The notes under the pieces are model-generated. The model saw only the letters and a list, made by a program, of their open reading frames with translations. It did no database searches and was not told the DNA's origin. Shown in pieces: positions 40,385-48,903 of a DNA stretch of 64,000 nt (its first letter is position 1; each line of letters begins with the position of its first letter). This DNA comes from Physcousia sp015060555 (GTDB taxonomy: Bacteria; Bacteroidota; Bacteroidia; Bacteroidales; Bacteroidaceae). The position numbers were made by a program, and so were the translations under genes. The DNA lies in assembly GCA_015060555.1 (NCBI GenBank), contig SUYG01000014.1:62001-126000 (forward strand), read 5' to 3'.

Positions 40385-42837
40385 GATTCTATCATATCTT
40401 GTCACTCATTGCCAAAGTGATCACCCTCTCCCTGGAAGAGGGAGTGAGGAGGGCGTCTTTTTGTTTTTTGCTTTTCACTCTTTCGCTTATCACTTTGCCC
40501 ACGCAGGCACAGGTCGATGAGGACTCGGTGTCGGCAGCATTCTTTCGCGAGTACTATCACCAAGGCCATTTGGCGCATTGGTTAGACGGCCTTTCGGATC
40601 ATACCATTTATCAGGGATTACATGTGGGACAATGGGATGAATCCGGACAGTTGATCTTTACCGTTGATGGCAATTCGTTCCGATGGAATCGCTATTATTT
40701 GGATGGTTTCCGCGTTGATAACCGTTTCACGGCTGGCTCTACAAGTTACGTCCCCAATATGGAAAACTACAACTTGCGCCTTGACCCCCTTAGCTCCGTT
40801 TTTCATTTTGAGCAGGACACACTGGCCGGTGACTATGCGCAGGCGTCGTGGAACCGTGGCAATCTTGGGGGTATCTCGTGGGGCACAGCCGACATCATCC
40901 ATCTCTCTCATGCCACACCTCGTGAGGAGGCCTACGACCAGGACATCGTCCTGAACCGTCAGTATGTCAGGGGGCAGGGTACGGTGGATGTGGCAGCTAC
41001 CCTACGTGATCGTCAAGGCCGCGGTTACCGTCAGCACCTCTATGCAAGCATGGGACAGCAGGCATATCCCAATCTCGATCATAACGGTCTGCGTCGCACG
41101 CAACCACTCTACACTGCCTCATATTATAAGGTGCAGGCGGACGGCCAACTGCCATCTGGCGGTTTCTTCGACCGCTTTGGCTACCTCCTGAATTTCTCTG
41201 GGAAGGACAACTATGGCGCTGAGTTCTACTACAATCCCAACGAGGTGATGCGCCTGAACACCTACAGCGCCTCGCTCTATGCCAAACGCGGCGGACTGAC
41301 AACAGGCCTCACATGGGCCACCAACGTCACGCGGCATGACGGCCTTCAGTTCTCAAGAAACTTTATTGACCAAGACGGCGAGTCGTTGGAACCATGGATG
41401 ACAGACGGCAACACCCACGAGCTGTCGTGGCACATCGCTTATGCCAGGCCCCTGCTGTCATGGCTGCAGCTGAAGGCTGAGGGCTACAATTCCCTGCTGC
41501 TCTTCTCGCCTTCCGCCCAACATTTCACAAACGAGGTGTACTTACAGCACGCCCAGCAACCGGAGCCCACGCCCCTCTACCGTTATGAATGGACGAGTCG
41601 TGCTTTCGCTGCAGGGCTCTTGGAGAACAAAGTTGGCGTTGAGGCCCGCTACCAGATTACCCCGAAGCTGGAAGTGCGTGGCGACTGCTACTTCACCCTT
41701 GATGGAATGGTGCTACGCAACCGCACGAAGATATCTCCCAATGTGAAGGCCACAGCTATGCTCGACTACCGTCCCACGAAGTGGCTGCAACTGGGGCTTA
41801 CTTTGGCCCACGACCGCGTGAGCTACAATATTGAGGACATCCGTTTCATGAGTTGTGACTATATGAGCGCCAATGTCTTCTTCAGTGGCACAGACCGCCT
41901 CTTCACCACCACAGGCGGCAGCAGCCACCGCTATGCAGCAGGCTTGCAGCAACCCGCCTATGCCACGCTGAGCGTTCCGATCCATCTGCGCTTCGGGCGC
42001 CATGAATTTGCCCTCTTGCAGAGCTTCAGGAAATACTACCACGTATGGATGACACGGTTTGCGGATGGAGCGGCTGCTAACGGTGTGATGAATGGCGACT
42101 ATTATTTCATGACACCCGGAGCGCGCGACTATATTGTTGACTATCAGCCCACAGGACTGATGAGCAACAATTGGCTGACGAATACGCCCTATTTTATGAC
42201 GCAGACGACGCGCTACACCTATCATGGCCGCAAGGTGTTCTTCAGCCTTTCGTGGCAATCGATGATGGGGGCCAGTGTTGTGGCTTTGGGCATCGGACCC
42301 GCTGCCAACAATATCGGTGTGCTCTCGGAATCGACCGCCAACCCCAACACCCGCAGCACGTTGGGCAACACGTCGGCGCCCTATCCCGGTGTGGGACGTC
42401 TGGATCAGGATAAGGCCTATGTATGTCGTATCTATTTGGCTTACAACGTATGCAAGAACTTTCGCTTCGGCATTAACGGGCGCTGGACCGATGGTCAGCC
42501 CATCGTCTTCTTCAACACCGCCAATGCCATCGATGCCAACGGTAATCTGCAAGTGGCTGTGCGCCCGGGCTGTTCGCGTGGCATCAATCCCACCGACGGC
42601 GACTTTGGCTGTAGGGAATGCGCCCTCTTCAACTTCGACCTTCATGCTCAGGCGAACTGGAAGGTGGGCAAGTACCCGATGACCTTTAGCCTGATGTGCT
42701 ACAATATCTATGATTTCGGAACGTCCCTGACGGAATACAGCTTCCCCCAAGGTCTGCGCGGCGTAGATCGCCGTGGCTATACCATGACGCTGACCATTCC
42801 GCGTGGTATCATTGGAACTTTAAAAATTGGCCTATGA
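40372..42837 (+). CDS. Large outer-membrane beta-barrel protein (TonB-receptor-like)
   Basis: 821 residues. After a repeat-altered signal peptide (SFCFLLFTLSLITLPTQAQ), a ~100-residue N-terminal part (LIFTVDGNSFRWNRYYLDGFRVDNRF) resembles a reduced plug. Long alternating beta-strands follow to the end (GVDRRGYTMTLTIPRGIIGTLKIGL), with the FSLMCYNIYDFGTSL-type strand pairs of TonB-dependent receptors. A TonB box was not found. Start overlaps the preceding gene by 11 nt and the stop overlaps the PAP2 start by 4 nt, so an operon is likely. Substrate unknown. Confidence 0.72.
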   Translation: MKNKRFYHILSLIAKVITLSLEEGVRRASFCFLLFTLSLITLPTQAQVDEDSVSAAFFREYYHQGHLAHWLDGLSDHTIYQGLHVGQWDESGQLIFTVDGNSFRWNRYYLDGFRVDNRFTAGSTSYVPNMENYNLRLDPLSSVFHFEQDTLAGDYAQASWNRGNLGGISWGTADIIHLSHATPREEAYDQDIVLNRQYVRGQGTVDVAATLRDRQGRGYRQHLYASMGQQAYPNLDHNGLRRTQPLYTASYYKVQADGQLPSGGFFDRFGYLLNFSGKDNYGAEFYYNPNEVMRLNTYSASLYAKRGGLTTGLTWATNVTRHDGLQFSRNFIDQDGESLEPWMTDGNTHELSWHIAYARPLLSWLQLKAEGYNSLLLFSPSAQHFTNEVYLQHAQQPEPTPLYRYEWTSRAFAAGLLENKVGVEARYQITPKLEVRGDCYFTLDGMVLRNRTKISPNVKATAMLDYRPTKWLQLGLTLAHDRVSYNIEDIRFMSCDYMSANVFFSGTDRLFTTTGGSSHRYAAGLQQPAYATLSVPIHLRFGRHEFALLQSFRKYYHVWMTRFADGAAANGVMNGDYYFMTPGARDYIVDYQPTGLMSNNWLTNTPYFMTQTTRYTYHGRKVFFSLSWQSMMGASVVALGIGPAANNIGVLSESTANPNTRSTLGNTSAPYPGVGRLDQDKAYVCRIYLAYNVCKNFRFGINGRWTDGQPIVFFNTANAIDANGNLQVAVRPGCSRGINPTDGDFGCRECALFNFDLHAQANWKVGKYPMTFSLMCYNIYDFGTSLTEYSFPQGLRGVDRRGYTMTLTIPRGIIGTLKIGL
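40424..40454. repeat. GC palindrome element within signal-peptide region
   Basis: CCCTCTCCCT, GGAA, GAGGGAGTGAGGAGGG translated as LSLEEGVRRA between the start codon and the hydrophobic core of the large barrel protein. Confidence 0.6.
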
Positions 42838-43616
42838 GACGCCCCCTGATAACTGCCTTGCTGTTGCTTGTGATGTGCCCGATATGGGCGCAGGAAGACA
42901 GCGTGCAGGTGGTGCAACGCCATAAGAACCCTTATTATCAGCCCCAACAGCTGATAGCTCCTGCCGTGTTGATTACGATGGGAACGCTGGGACTGGTGGA
43001 GAAGAGCCCCGTGGATTTGGTGGCACAGAAGGCCTACAAGGAGATGAACCCCGGCTGGAATATCATTTCGGTAGATGACTATCTGCAATATGTCCCTTCG
43101 GGTATCCAGCCCTTCTTAGGCTTCATTCCCGGAGTGCAATCCAAGCATAACTTCCGTGACCGTGTCATCGCATCCGCCACTGCCCATGCCTTGATGGCAG
43201 CCATCACCAATACCGTGAAATATACCGTTCGCGAGCAACGTCCCGATTCTCCCAAGTGCAACTCCTTCTTCTCCGGCCACACCGCTACGGCTTTCACCGG
43301 TGCTGAGCTGATGCGCATAGAATACGGCTGTGGGTATGGCGGTGCAGCCTATGCTGTGGCCGCTGGCGTAGCTTTCCTGCGTGTCTATAACAAGCGGCAT
43401 TGGGTGGGCGATGTGCTGGCCGGTGCTGGTGCCGGCATCCTCTGTGCCAACGCCGGCTACTGGATGTTGCCCGTGTGGAAGCGGTGGTTCAAGATCAAGG
43501 ATTCCGCTCCCGGCGCCCCGTCGCTGAAGGAGGGCCAAAGCCCCGTCATCGTGGCAGCTCCCTTCTATGATAGCGAGTGCCGAGGTGCAGGTATTGCCTG
43601 CAATATTGTATTCTGA
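42834..43616 (+). CDS. PAP2-family phosphatase, exported
   Basis: 260 residues. Signal peptide (LITALLLLVMCPIWAQ). Complete PAP2 signature: K-x6-RP in KYTVREQRP, SGH in FFSGHTATAF, and R-x5-H-x3-D in RVYNKRHWVGD. Such enzymes hydrolyse lipid phosphates (lipid A, undecaprenyl or phosphatidic acid) in the periplasm. Overlap with the upstream barrel gene suggests a joint envelope function, e.g. lipid A or phospholipid phosphate handling; this is inference. Confidence 0.88.
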   Translation: MRRPLITALLLLVMCPIWAQEDSVQVVQRHKNPYYQPQQLIAPAVLITMGTLGLVEKSPVDLVAQKAYKEMNPGWNIISVDDYLQYVPSGIQPFLGFIPGVQSKHNFRDRVIASATAHALMAAITNTVKYTVREQRPDSPKCNSFFSGHTATAFTGAELMRIEYGCGYGGAAYAVAAGVAFLRVYNKRHWVGDVLAGAGAGILCANAGYWMLPVWKRWFKIKDSAPGAPSLKEGQSPVIVAAPFYDSECRGAGIACNIVF

Positions 43617-43694
43617 TACGTCCGATGAATAGCTTTTTTTCTTTTTTATGGCCGTTTTGATGGCAAAAAGCAACGGTATATCAGAAAATAGGTG

Positions 43695-43702
43695 TACCTT
43701 TG
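43695..43702 (+). promoter_or_regulatory. -7 box of argD
   Basis: TACCTTTG, 63 nt before ATG 43766, so argD onward can be transcribed independently of the envelope genes. Confidence 0.6.
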
Positions 43703-43765
43703 CAGCGCTTTTCACTTAGTGAATGGTCACCCCTTGAATTGCAAATCGTCATATCGTAAATCATA

Positions 43766-44905
43766 ATGACACTTTTCGACGTTTATCCCCTTTTCCCCGT
43801 CAATATCGTGCGTGGCCAAGGTTGCCGCGTATGGGACGAACAAGGCACTGAGTACTTGGATCTTTATGGCGGTCATGCCGTCATCAGCATCGGACACGCG
43901 CACCCTCACTATGTAGAGGCTGTGAGCCGTCAGGTGGGACAGCTTGGTTTTTACAGTAACTCCGTCATCAATAAGCTCCAGCAACAGCTGGCCGAGCGCC
44001 TGGGCAAGGCTTGCGGCTATGAAGACTACCGCCTGTTCTTGATCAACAGCGGTGCCGAGGCCAATGAGAACGCCTTGAAGCTGGCTTCATTCCATACGGG
44101 TCGTACGCGTGTCCTGTCGGCACAGAAGGCTTTCCACGGCCGCACGAGTCTCGCCGTGGAGGTCACGAATAATCCCAAGATCATAGCCCCCATCAATGCC
44201 AACGGCCACACCACCTTCCTGCCCCTCAACGATCTCGAGGCTTGGAAGACGGAGCTGGCAAAGGGCGATGTGGCAGCTTGCATCGTGGAGTGCATCCAAG
44301 GTGTTGGCGGCATCCAACTGGCTACCGCCGAGTTCATGCAAGGTTTGCGTAAGGCCTGCGATGAGACGGGCACCGTGCTCATCTGCGATGAAATCCAGTG
44401 TGGCTACGGCCGTTCGGGTAAGTTCTTTGCCCATCAATGGCTGGATGTGGCTCCCGACATCATCACGGTGGCCAAGGGCATTGCCAACGGTTTCCCCATG
44501 GGTGCCGTGCTCATCTCACCCAAATTCGAAGCTGTCTATGGACAGCTTGGCACCACCTTCGGCGGCAATCATCTCGCTTGTGCAGCAGCATTGGCTGTGT
44601 TGGATGTCATCGAAGGCGAAGGCCTCGTCGAGAATGCCCGCAAGGTAGGCGAGTTCCTACTCCAGAGCCTAAGGGCTCTGGCACTGCAGCCCGCAGGGGC
44701 TCTCATCACAGAGGTGCGTGGCCGCGGCCTGATGATAGGCATTGAGCTCGGCGAACCTTATAAAGAAGTGCGTCAGAAGTTGCTCTTCGACGAGCATGTG
44801 TTCACGGGCTGTGCCGGCACAAATGTGCTGCGCCTGCTGCCCCCGCTCTGCCTGAGCATGGCTGAAGCCGATGAGTTCTTAGAAAAACTGAAGAGAGTTC
44901 TATAA
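43766..44905 (+). CDS. argD: Acetyl(succinyl)ornithine aminotransferase
   Basis: 379 residues. PLP-dependent class III aminotransferase that forms N-acyl-ornithine from the semialdehyde. Motifs: LYGGHAVISIGHAHP, SGAEANENALKLA (phosphate binding), LICDEIQCGYGRSGKFF and PLP lysine in TVAKGIANGFPMGA. Full length. Followed at 40 nt by the XRE-cupin regulator. Confidence 0.94.
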   Translation: MTLFDVYPLFPVNIVRGQGCRVWDEQGTEYLDLYGGHAVISIGHAHPHYVEAVSRQVGQLGFYSNSVINKLQQQLAERLGKACGYEDYRLFLINSGAEANENALKLASFHTGRTRVLSAQKAFHGRTSLAVEVTNNPKIIAPINANGHTTFLPLNDLEAWKTELAKGDVAACIVECIQGVGGIQLATAEFMQGLRKACDETGTVLICDEIQCGYGRSGKFFAHQWLDVAPDIITVAKGIANGFPMGAVLISPKFEAVYGQLGTTFGGNHLACAAALAVLDVIEGEGLVENARKVGEFLLQSLRALALQPAGALITEVRGRGLMIGIELGEPYKEVRQKLLFDEHVFTGCAGTNVLRLLPPLCLSMAEADEFLEKLKRVL

Positions 44906-44945
44906 GCCTCATAGGCCCCATTAGTCCCATCAACAACAAACCAAT

Positions 44946-45503
44946 ATGAACGACCAACTTCATCAAATCGGCGAGCGCCTGCGCGGCTTGCGTGACGCCT
45001 TAGACATCCCCGCACAGGAGGTGGCAGACCTCTGTGGCCTTAAATTGGAGACCTACGAACAAGTGGAGCGTGGCGAGGCGGACATCACCATTTCCAAACT
45101 GATGACCATCGCCAACCATTATGGCGTTACCACAGAAGCCCTCATCTTCGACGAAGAACCCCACATGCATGGCTACTTGGTTGTGCGCAAAGGTCAGGGC
45201 ATGAGCATCGAGCGCACGAAGGCCTATAAGTATCAGAGCCTGACGGGCGGCTTTGCCGGCAACAGGGCTGAGGTGTTCATTGTCACCGTGGAACCCAAGC
45301 CCGATGCACACACCATCTACAAGAACTCACATCCCGGTCAGGAATTCAATATGATCCTTGAAGGCGCCATGGAACTCTTCCTGGGCGGCAAGACCATCGT
45401 GCTTGAAGAGGGCGACAGCATCTACTTCGACAGCACGAAGCCCCACGGTATGCGCGCCATCGGCGAGCGTCCCGTACGTTTCCTGGCATTCACCGTAGAA
45501 TAG
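44946..45503 (+). CDS. XRE-cupin transcriptional regulator
   Basis: 185 residues. N-terminal helix-turn-helix of the XRE type (IGERLRGLRDALDIPAQEVADLCGL) and a C-terminal single cupin domain (HPGQEFNMILEGAMELFLGGKTIVLEEGDSIYFD, SDKPHGMRA-like). Cytoplasmic regulator, probably sensing a small metabolite. Located 26 nt before the AMP-ligase gene, which it may regulate; this pair is common in Bacteroidales arginine regions. Confidence 0.93.
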   Translation: MNDQLHQIGERLRGLRDALDIPAQEVADLCGLKLETYEQVERGEADITISKLMTIANHYGVTTEALIFDEEPHMHGYLVVRKGQGMSIERTKAYKYQSLTGGFAGNRAEVFIVTVEPKPDAHTIYKNSHPGQEFNMILEGAMELFLGGKTIVLEEGDSIYFDSTKPHGMRAIGERPVRFLAFTVE

Positions 45504-45529
45504 GACTACAAAGACACACACAAACATTT

Positions 45530-47230
45530 ATGGTAGAAAGATTTTTGAAGCAGACGAAGTTCACGTCTGTTGAGGATTACAACGAGCATCTGGAGTTCAT
45601 CATCCCCGAGCATTTCAACTTCGCTTACGATGTGATGGACGCCTGGGCTGCTGAGGCGCCTGAGAAGCTGGCGCTGCTCTGGACCAATGACCAGGGCGAG
45701 GAGATTCGTGCCACCTTCAAGCAGCTGAAGGAGCAAAGCGATCAGGCTGCATCCTACCTGCAGACGCTAGGTATCGGCAAGGGTGACCCCGTGATGCTGA
45801 TACTCAAGCGCCGCTATGAGTGGTGGATTGTGATGCTGGCCCTCTGCAAGATTGGCGCTATCGTCATTCCAGCCACCCACATGCTCACAAAACACGACAT
45901 TGTCTATAGGAATACACGTGCGAGCGTCAAGGCCATCATCTGTGTGGATGACGCCTACGTAGTCAGCCAGATACAGGCGGCTAAGGACGAGAGTCCCACG
46001 GTGACACAGTACATCACCATCACCGACCATGGCAAGCCCATTCCCGAAGGCTTCCGTGATTACCAGGCAGAGGTCGTCAAGGCTCCCGCCTTCGTGCGTC
46101 CCGCCTTCGTCAATAACAACGAGGACACGATGATCATGTACTTCACCAGCGGCACGAGCGGTGAACCGAAGATGGTGGCCCACGACTACCTCTATGCCAT
46201 GGGACACCTGACGACGGGCGTCTTCTGGCATAACCTCCATGAGCATTCGCTTCACCTGACCGTAGCCGACACCGGCTGGGGCAAGGCTGTGTGGGGCAAG
46301 TTCTACGGCCAATGGTTTGCTGGCGCTACGGTCTTTGTCTTCGACCATGAGAAGTTCGATGCCGACTGTCTGCTGCGTCAGATGGAGAAGTACCGCGTGA
46401 CCAGCTTCTGTGCGCCCCCCACCATCTACCGCTTCATGATTCGCGAGGATCTGTCGAAGTACGACCTCTCCTCGCTCGAATACTGCACCACGGCCGGCGA
46501 GGCCCTGAACCCTGCCGTCTATGACAAGTTCTTCGAGAAGACCGGCATCAGGATGATGGAAGGCTTCGGGCAGACCGAGACCACCATGACCCTTGGCACC
46601 TTCCCCTGGATGCAACCGAAGCCAGGCTCCATGGGCATCCCGAATGCACAATATGACATCGACCTCATCCGTGCCGACGGCACCTCGTGCGAGGACGGTG
46701 AGAAGGGTGAAATCGTTGTCCGCGTGGGCGACAAGAAGCCTATTGGCCTCTTCAAGGAGTACTATCGCGACGAGGAGAAGACGCGCGAGGCATGGCATGA
46801 CGGCCTCTACCACACCGGCGATATGGCGTGGCGCGATGAGGACGGCTACTATTGGTTCGAGGGTCGCATCGATGATGTCATCAAGTCCAGTGGCTACCGC
46901 ATCGGTCCCTTCGAGGTGGAGAGTGCGCTGATGACGCATCCCGCCGTAGTGGAATGTGCCATCACGGGTGTGCCCGATGACATTCGCGGCATGGTCGTGA
47001 AGGCTACTGTCGTGCTCGGCAAGGAATGGAAGGACAAAGCTGGCGACGACCTCATCAAGGAGTTACAGCAACATGTAAAACGTGAGACCGCACCCTACAA
47101 ATATCCCCGTATTGTTGAGTTCGTGGACGAGTTGCCCAAGACCATCAGCGGAAAGATTAGGAGGGTGGAGATTCGAAATAAAGATAAGCAGACCCTCCCC
47201 CCTGCCCCTCCCTTGCAGGGCGGGGAGTAA
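45530..47230 (+). CDS. AMP-forming acyl-CoA synthetase
   Basis: 566 residues. ANL-superfamily adenylating enzyme that activates a carboxylic acid to its acyl-CoA. Motifs: P-loop YFTSGTSGEPKMVAHDY, A5 EGFGQTETTM, A7/A8 hinge GLYHTGDMAWRDEDGYYWFEGR, and A10 lysine in TISGKIRRVEI. N-terminal region resembles acetyl/medium-chain acyl-CoA synthetases. The native end should lie shortly after IRRVEIRNKD; the tail TLPPAPPLQGGE is encoded by the left arm of an inverted palindrome pair (47188-47236). Substrate unknown. Confidence 0.93.
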   Translation: MVERFLKQTKFTSVEDYNEHLEFIIPEHFNFAYDVMDAWAAEAPEKLALLWTNDQGEEIRATFKQLKEQSDQAASYLQTLGIGKGDPVMLILKRRYEWWIVMLALCKIGAIVIPATHMLTKHDIVYRNTRASVKAIICVDDAYVVSQIQAAKDESPTVTQYITITDHGKPIPEGFRDYQAEVVKAPAFVRPAFVNNNEDTMIMYFTSGTSGEPKMVAHDYLYAMGHLTTGVFWHNLHEHSLHLTVADTGWGKAVWGKFYGQWFAGATVFVFDHEKFDADCLLRQMEKYRVTSFCAPPTIYRFMIREDLSKYDLSSLEYCTTAGEALNPAVYDKFFEKTGIRMMEGFGQTETTMTLGTFPWMQPKPGSMGIPNAQYDIDLIRADGTSCEDGEKGEIVVRVGDKKPIGLFKEYYRDEEKTREAWHDGLYHTGDMAWRDEDGYYWFEGRIDDVIKSSGYRIGPFEVESALMTHPAVVECAITGVPDDIRGMVVKATVVLGKEWKDKAGDDLIKELQQHVKRETAPYKYPRIVEFVDELPKTISGKIRRVEIRNKDKQTLPPAPPLQGGE

Positions 47231-47236
47231 TTACCT
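47188..47236. repeat. GC palindrome element, left arm on AMP-ligase 3' end
   Basis: AGACCCTCCCCCCTGCCCC, TCCC, TTGCA, GGGCGGGGAGTAATTACCT. Inverted partner of 47292-47342; translated as the AMP-ligase tail and contains its stop codon. Confidence 0.87.
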
Positions 47237-47269
47237 TTCAGATTCAGTAAAAGATATTATCAAGCGATA

Positions 47270-48109
47270 ATGAGTATGATGCCAAATAGTCAAATACATC
47301 TTACTCCCCTCCCTGCAAGGGAGGGGCAGGGGGGAGGGTCCTCCATTGCTATCATCGGAGCCGGCAATATGGGCGGCGCCATTGCTGAGGCATTGTTGAG
47401 AATGGACGGTTACAAAATAACCGTCAGCAATCGATCTGAAGGTAAGCTGCAGCGCTTTGCTGCCGCTGGCGCCAGCGTGACCACCGACAACTGCGTGGCT
47501 GCAAAGGATGCAGACCTCATCATCCTGGCCGTGAAGCCTTGGTTGGTGGAAGATGTGTTGAGCGAACTCAAGGCCAATGTCCAACTTGCTGGCAAGACAC
47601 TCGTCTCAGTAGCTGCCGCTACACGCGGCGAACAGCTCTGTGACTGGGCCGGCGAAGGACCTCAGATCCTCACCGCCATCCCCAATACCGCCATTGCGAA
47701 CCTTGCCTCCATGACCTTCGTGGTGCCCGTGCGGGCAGAGGCTGAGACGATAGCCGCCATAAAGGCTCTCTTCGATACGATGGGTCAGACACTCGTGACT
47801 GACGAGGCTCATCTGCCTGCTGCCACAGCCCTCGCCTCCTGCGGCATCGCCTATGCCCTGCGCTATGTGCGTGCTGCCACCGAAGGCGGTGTGCAACTGG
47901 GTTTCCGCGCTGCCGAGGCGCAGGACATCGTGGCACAGACGCTGCGCGGTGCTGTTAGCCTCTTAGAGAAGGAAGGTGCTCACGCAGAAGCGGAAATCGA
48001 TAAGGTCACCACCCCCGGCGGTCTCACCATTCGCGGCCTCAATGCCATGGAGGAAGCCGGCTTCACCAATGCTGTGATTCAGGGGCTCCTTGCCTCTTTG
48101 TCTAAGTAA
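47270..48109 (+). CDS. proC: Pyrroline-5-carboxylate reductase
   Basis: 279 residues. Last step of proline synthesis (P5C to proline with NAD(P)H). Family core begins at IAIIGAGNMGGAIAEALL (Rossmann). C-terminal signature VTTPGGLTIRGLNAMEEAGF is intact. Normally ProC starts one or two residues before IAIIGAG; here ATG 47270 lies in the spacer of an inverted palindrome pair and the first ~24 residues (MSMMPNSQIHLTPLPAREG) are element-encoded. The peptide NSQIH is shared with the SufS N-terminus. proB follows after 11 nt. Confidence 0.93.
   Translation: MSMMPNSQIHLTPLPAREGQGGGSSIAIIGAGNMGGAIAEALLRMDGYKITVSNRSEGKLQRFAAAGASVTTDNCVAAKDADLIILAVKPWLVEDVLSELKANVQLAGKTLVSVAAATRGEQLCDWAGEGPQILTAIPNTAIANLASMTFVVPVRAEAETIAAIKALFDTMGQTLVTDEAHLPAATALASCGIAYALRYVRAATEGGVQLGFRAAEAQDIVAQTLRGAVSLLEKEGAHAEAEIDKVTTPGGLTIRGLNAMEEAGFTNAVIQGLLASLSK
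47292..47342. repeat. GC palindrome element, right arm in proC N-terminus
   Basis: CATCTTACTCCCCTCCC, TGCAA, GGGAGGGG and onward. Positions 47319-47338 are the same four-run G-quadruplex sequence as 939-958. Preceded by AGTCAAATACAT as in sufS. Confidence 0.87.
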
Positions 48110-48120
48110 ACAGCGAAATC

Positions 48121-48903
48121 ATGTATAAAAGAATAGCCATCAAGGTGGGCAGCAATGTGCTCACGCGGAAAGACGGAACCCTTGACATCACCCGTATGTC
48201 GGCGCTTGTAGATCAGTTGGCAGAGTTGCGTCGCTCAGGCATCGAGGTTATCCTTGTTTCCTCTGGCGCGGTAGCCAGTGGGCGCAGCGAGTTGCGTCTG
48301 CCTGCCGATGAGACGGCGCAGATGGACAGTGTGGAACAGCGACAACTCTTCTCTGCCGTGGGACAGGCCAAGCTCATGGGACGCTACGTGGAACTCTTCC
48401 GTGACCACGGCATCCATGTGGGGCAGATTCTCACGATGAAGGAAAACTTCGCTCCAGGTGAGCAGTACGACAACCAGCGCCAGTGCATGACAGCCATGCT
48501 GGCACATGGCGTGCTACCCATCGTCAATGAGAACGATACAGTATGCGTGACGGAGTTGATGTTCACCGACAACGATGAGCTCAGCGGCCTTGTGGCACAG
48601 ATGATGAACTGCCAGGCGCTGGTCATCTTGTCCAATATCGATGGCATCTACACAGGTGCTCCCGATAATCCCCAATCGCAATTGATACGGGAAGTGCCTC
48701 ATGGCACTGACCTCAGCCAATACCTGCAACCCAGCCGCTCGTCAGCCGGACGTGGCGGCATGCAAAGCAAATACCATACAGCACAGCTCGTGGCCGATGC
48801 TGGCATTCATGTCTATATTGCTAACGGCAAACGCGAGCATATCCTCTGCGATGTGCTACAACACCCTGAACAAGTGCCTTTCACCCATTTCTGCCCACAA
48901 TGA
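48121..48903 (+). CDS. proB: Glutamate 5-kinase (short form, no PUA domain)
   Basis: 260 residues. Phosphorylates glutamate for proline synthesis. Amino-acid kinase fold: RIAIKVGSNVLT, VILVSSGAVASGRSEL, PIVNENDTVCVTEL, DNDELSGLVAQM and SAGRGGMQSKYHTA. The C-terminal PUA domain of E. coli ProB is absent, as in other short family members. Stop overlaps proA start by 4 nt (ATGA): translational coupling. Confidence 0.95.
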   Translation: MYKRIAIKVGSNVLTRKDGTLDITRMSALVDQLAELRRSGIEVILVSSGAVASGRSELRLPADETAQMDSVEQRQLFSAVGQAKLMGRYVELFRDHGIHVGQILTMKENFAPGEQYDNQRQCMTAMLAHGVLPIVNENDTVCVTELMFTDNDELSGLVAQMMNCQALVILSNIDGIYTGAPDNPQSQLIREVPHGTDLSQYLQPSRSSAGRGGMQSKYHTAQLVADAGIHVYIANGKREHILCDVLQHPEQVPFTHFCPQ

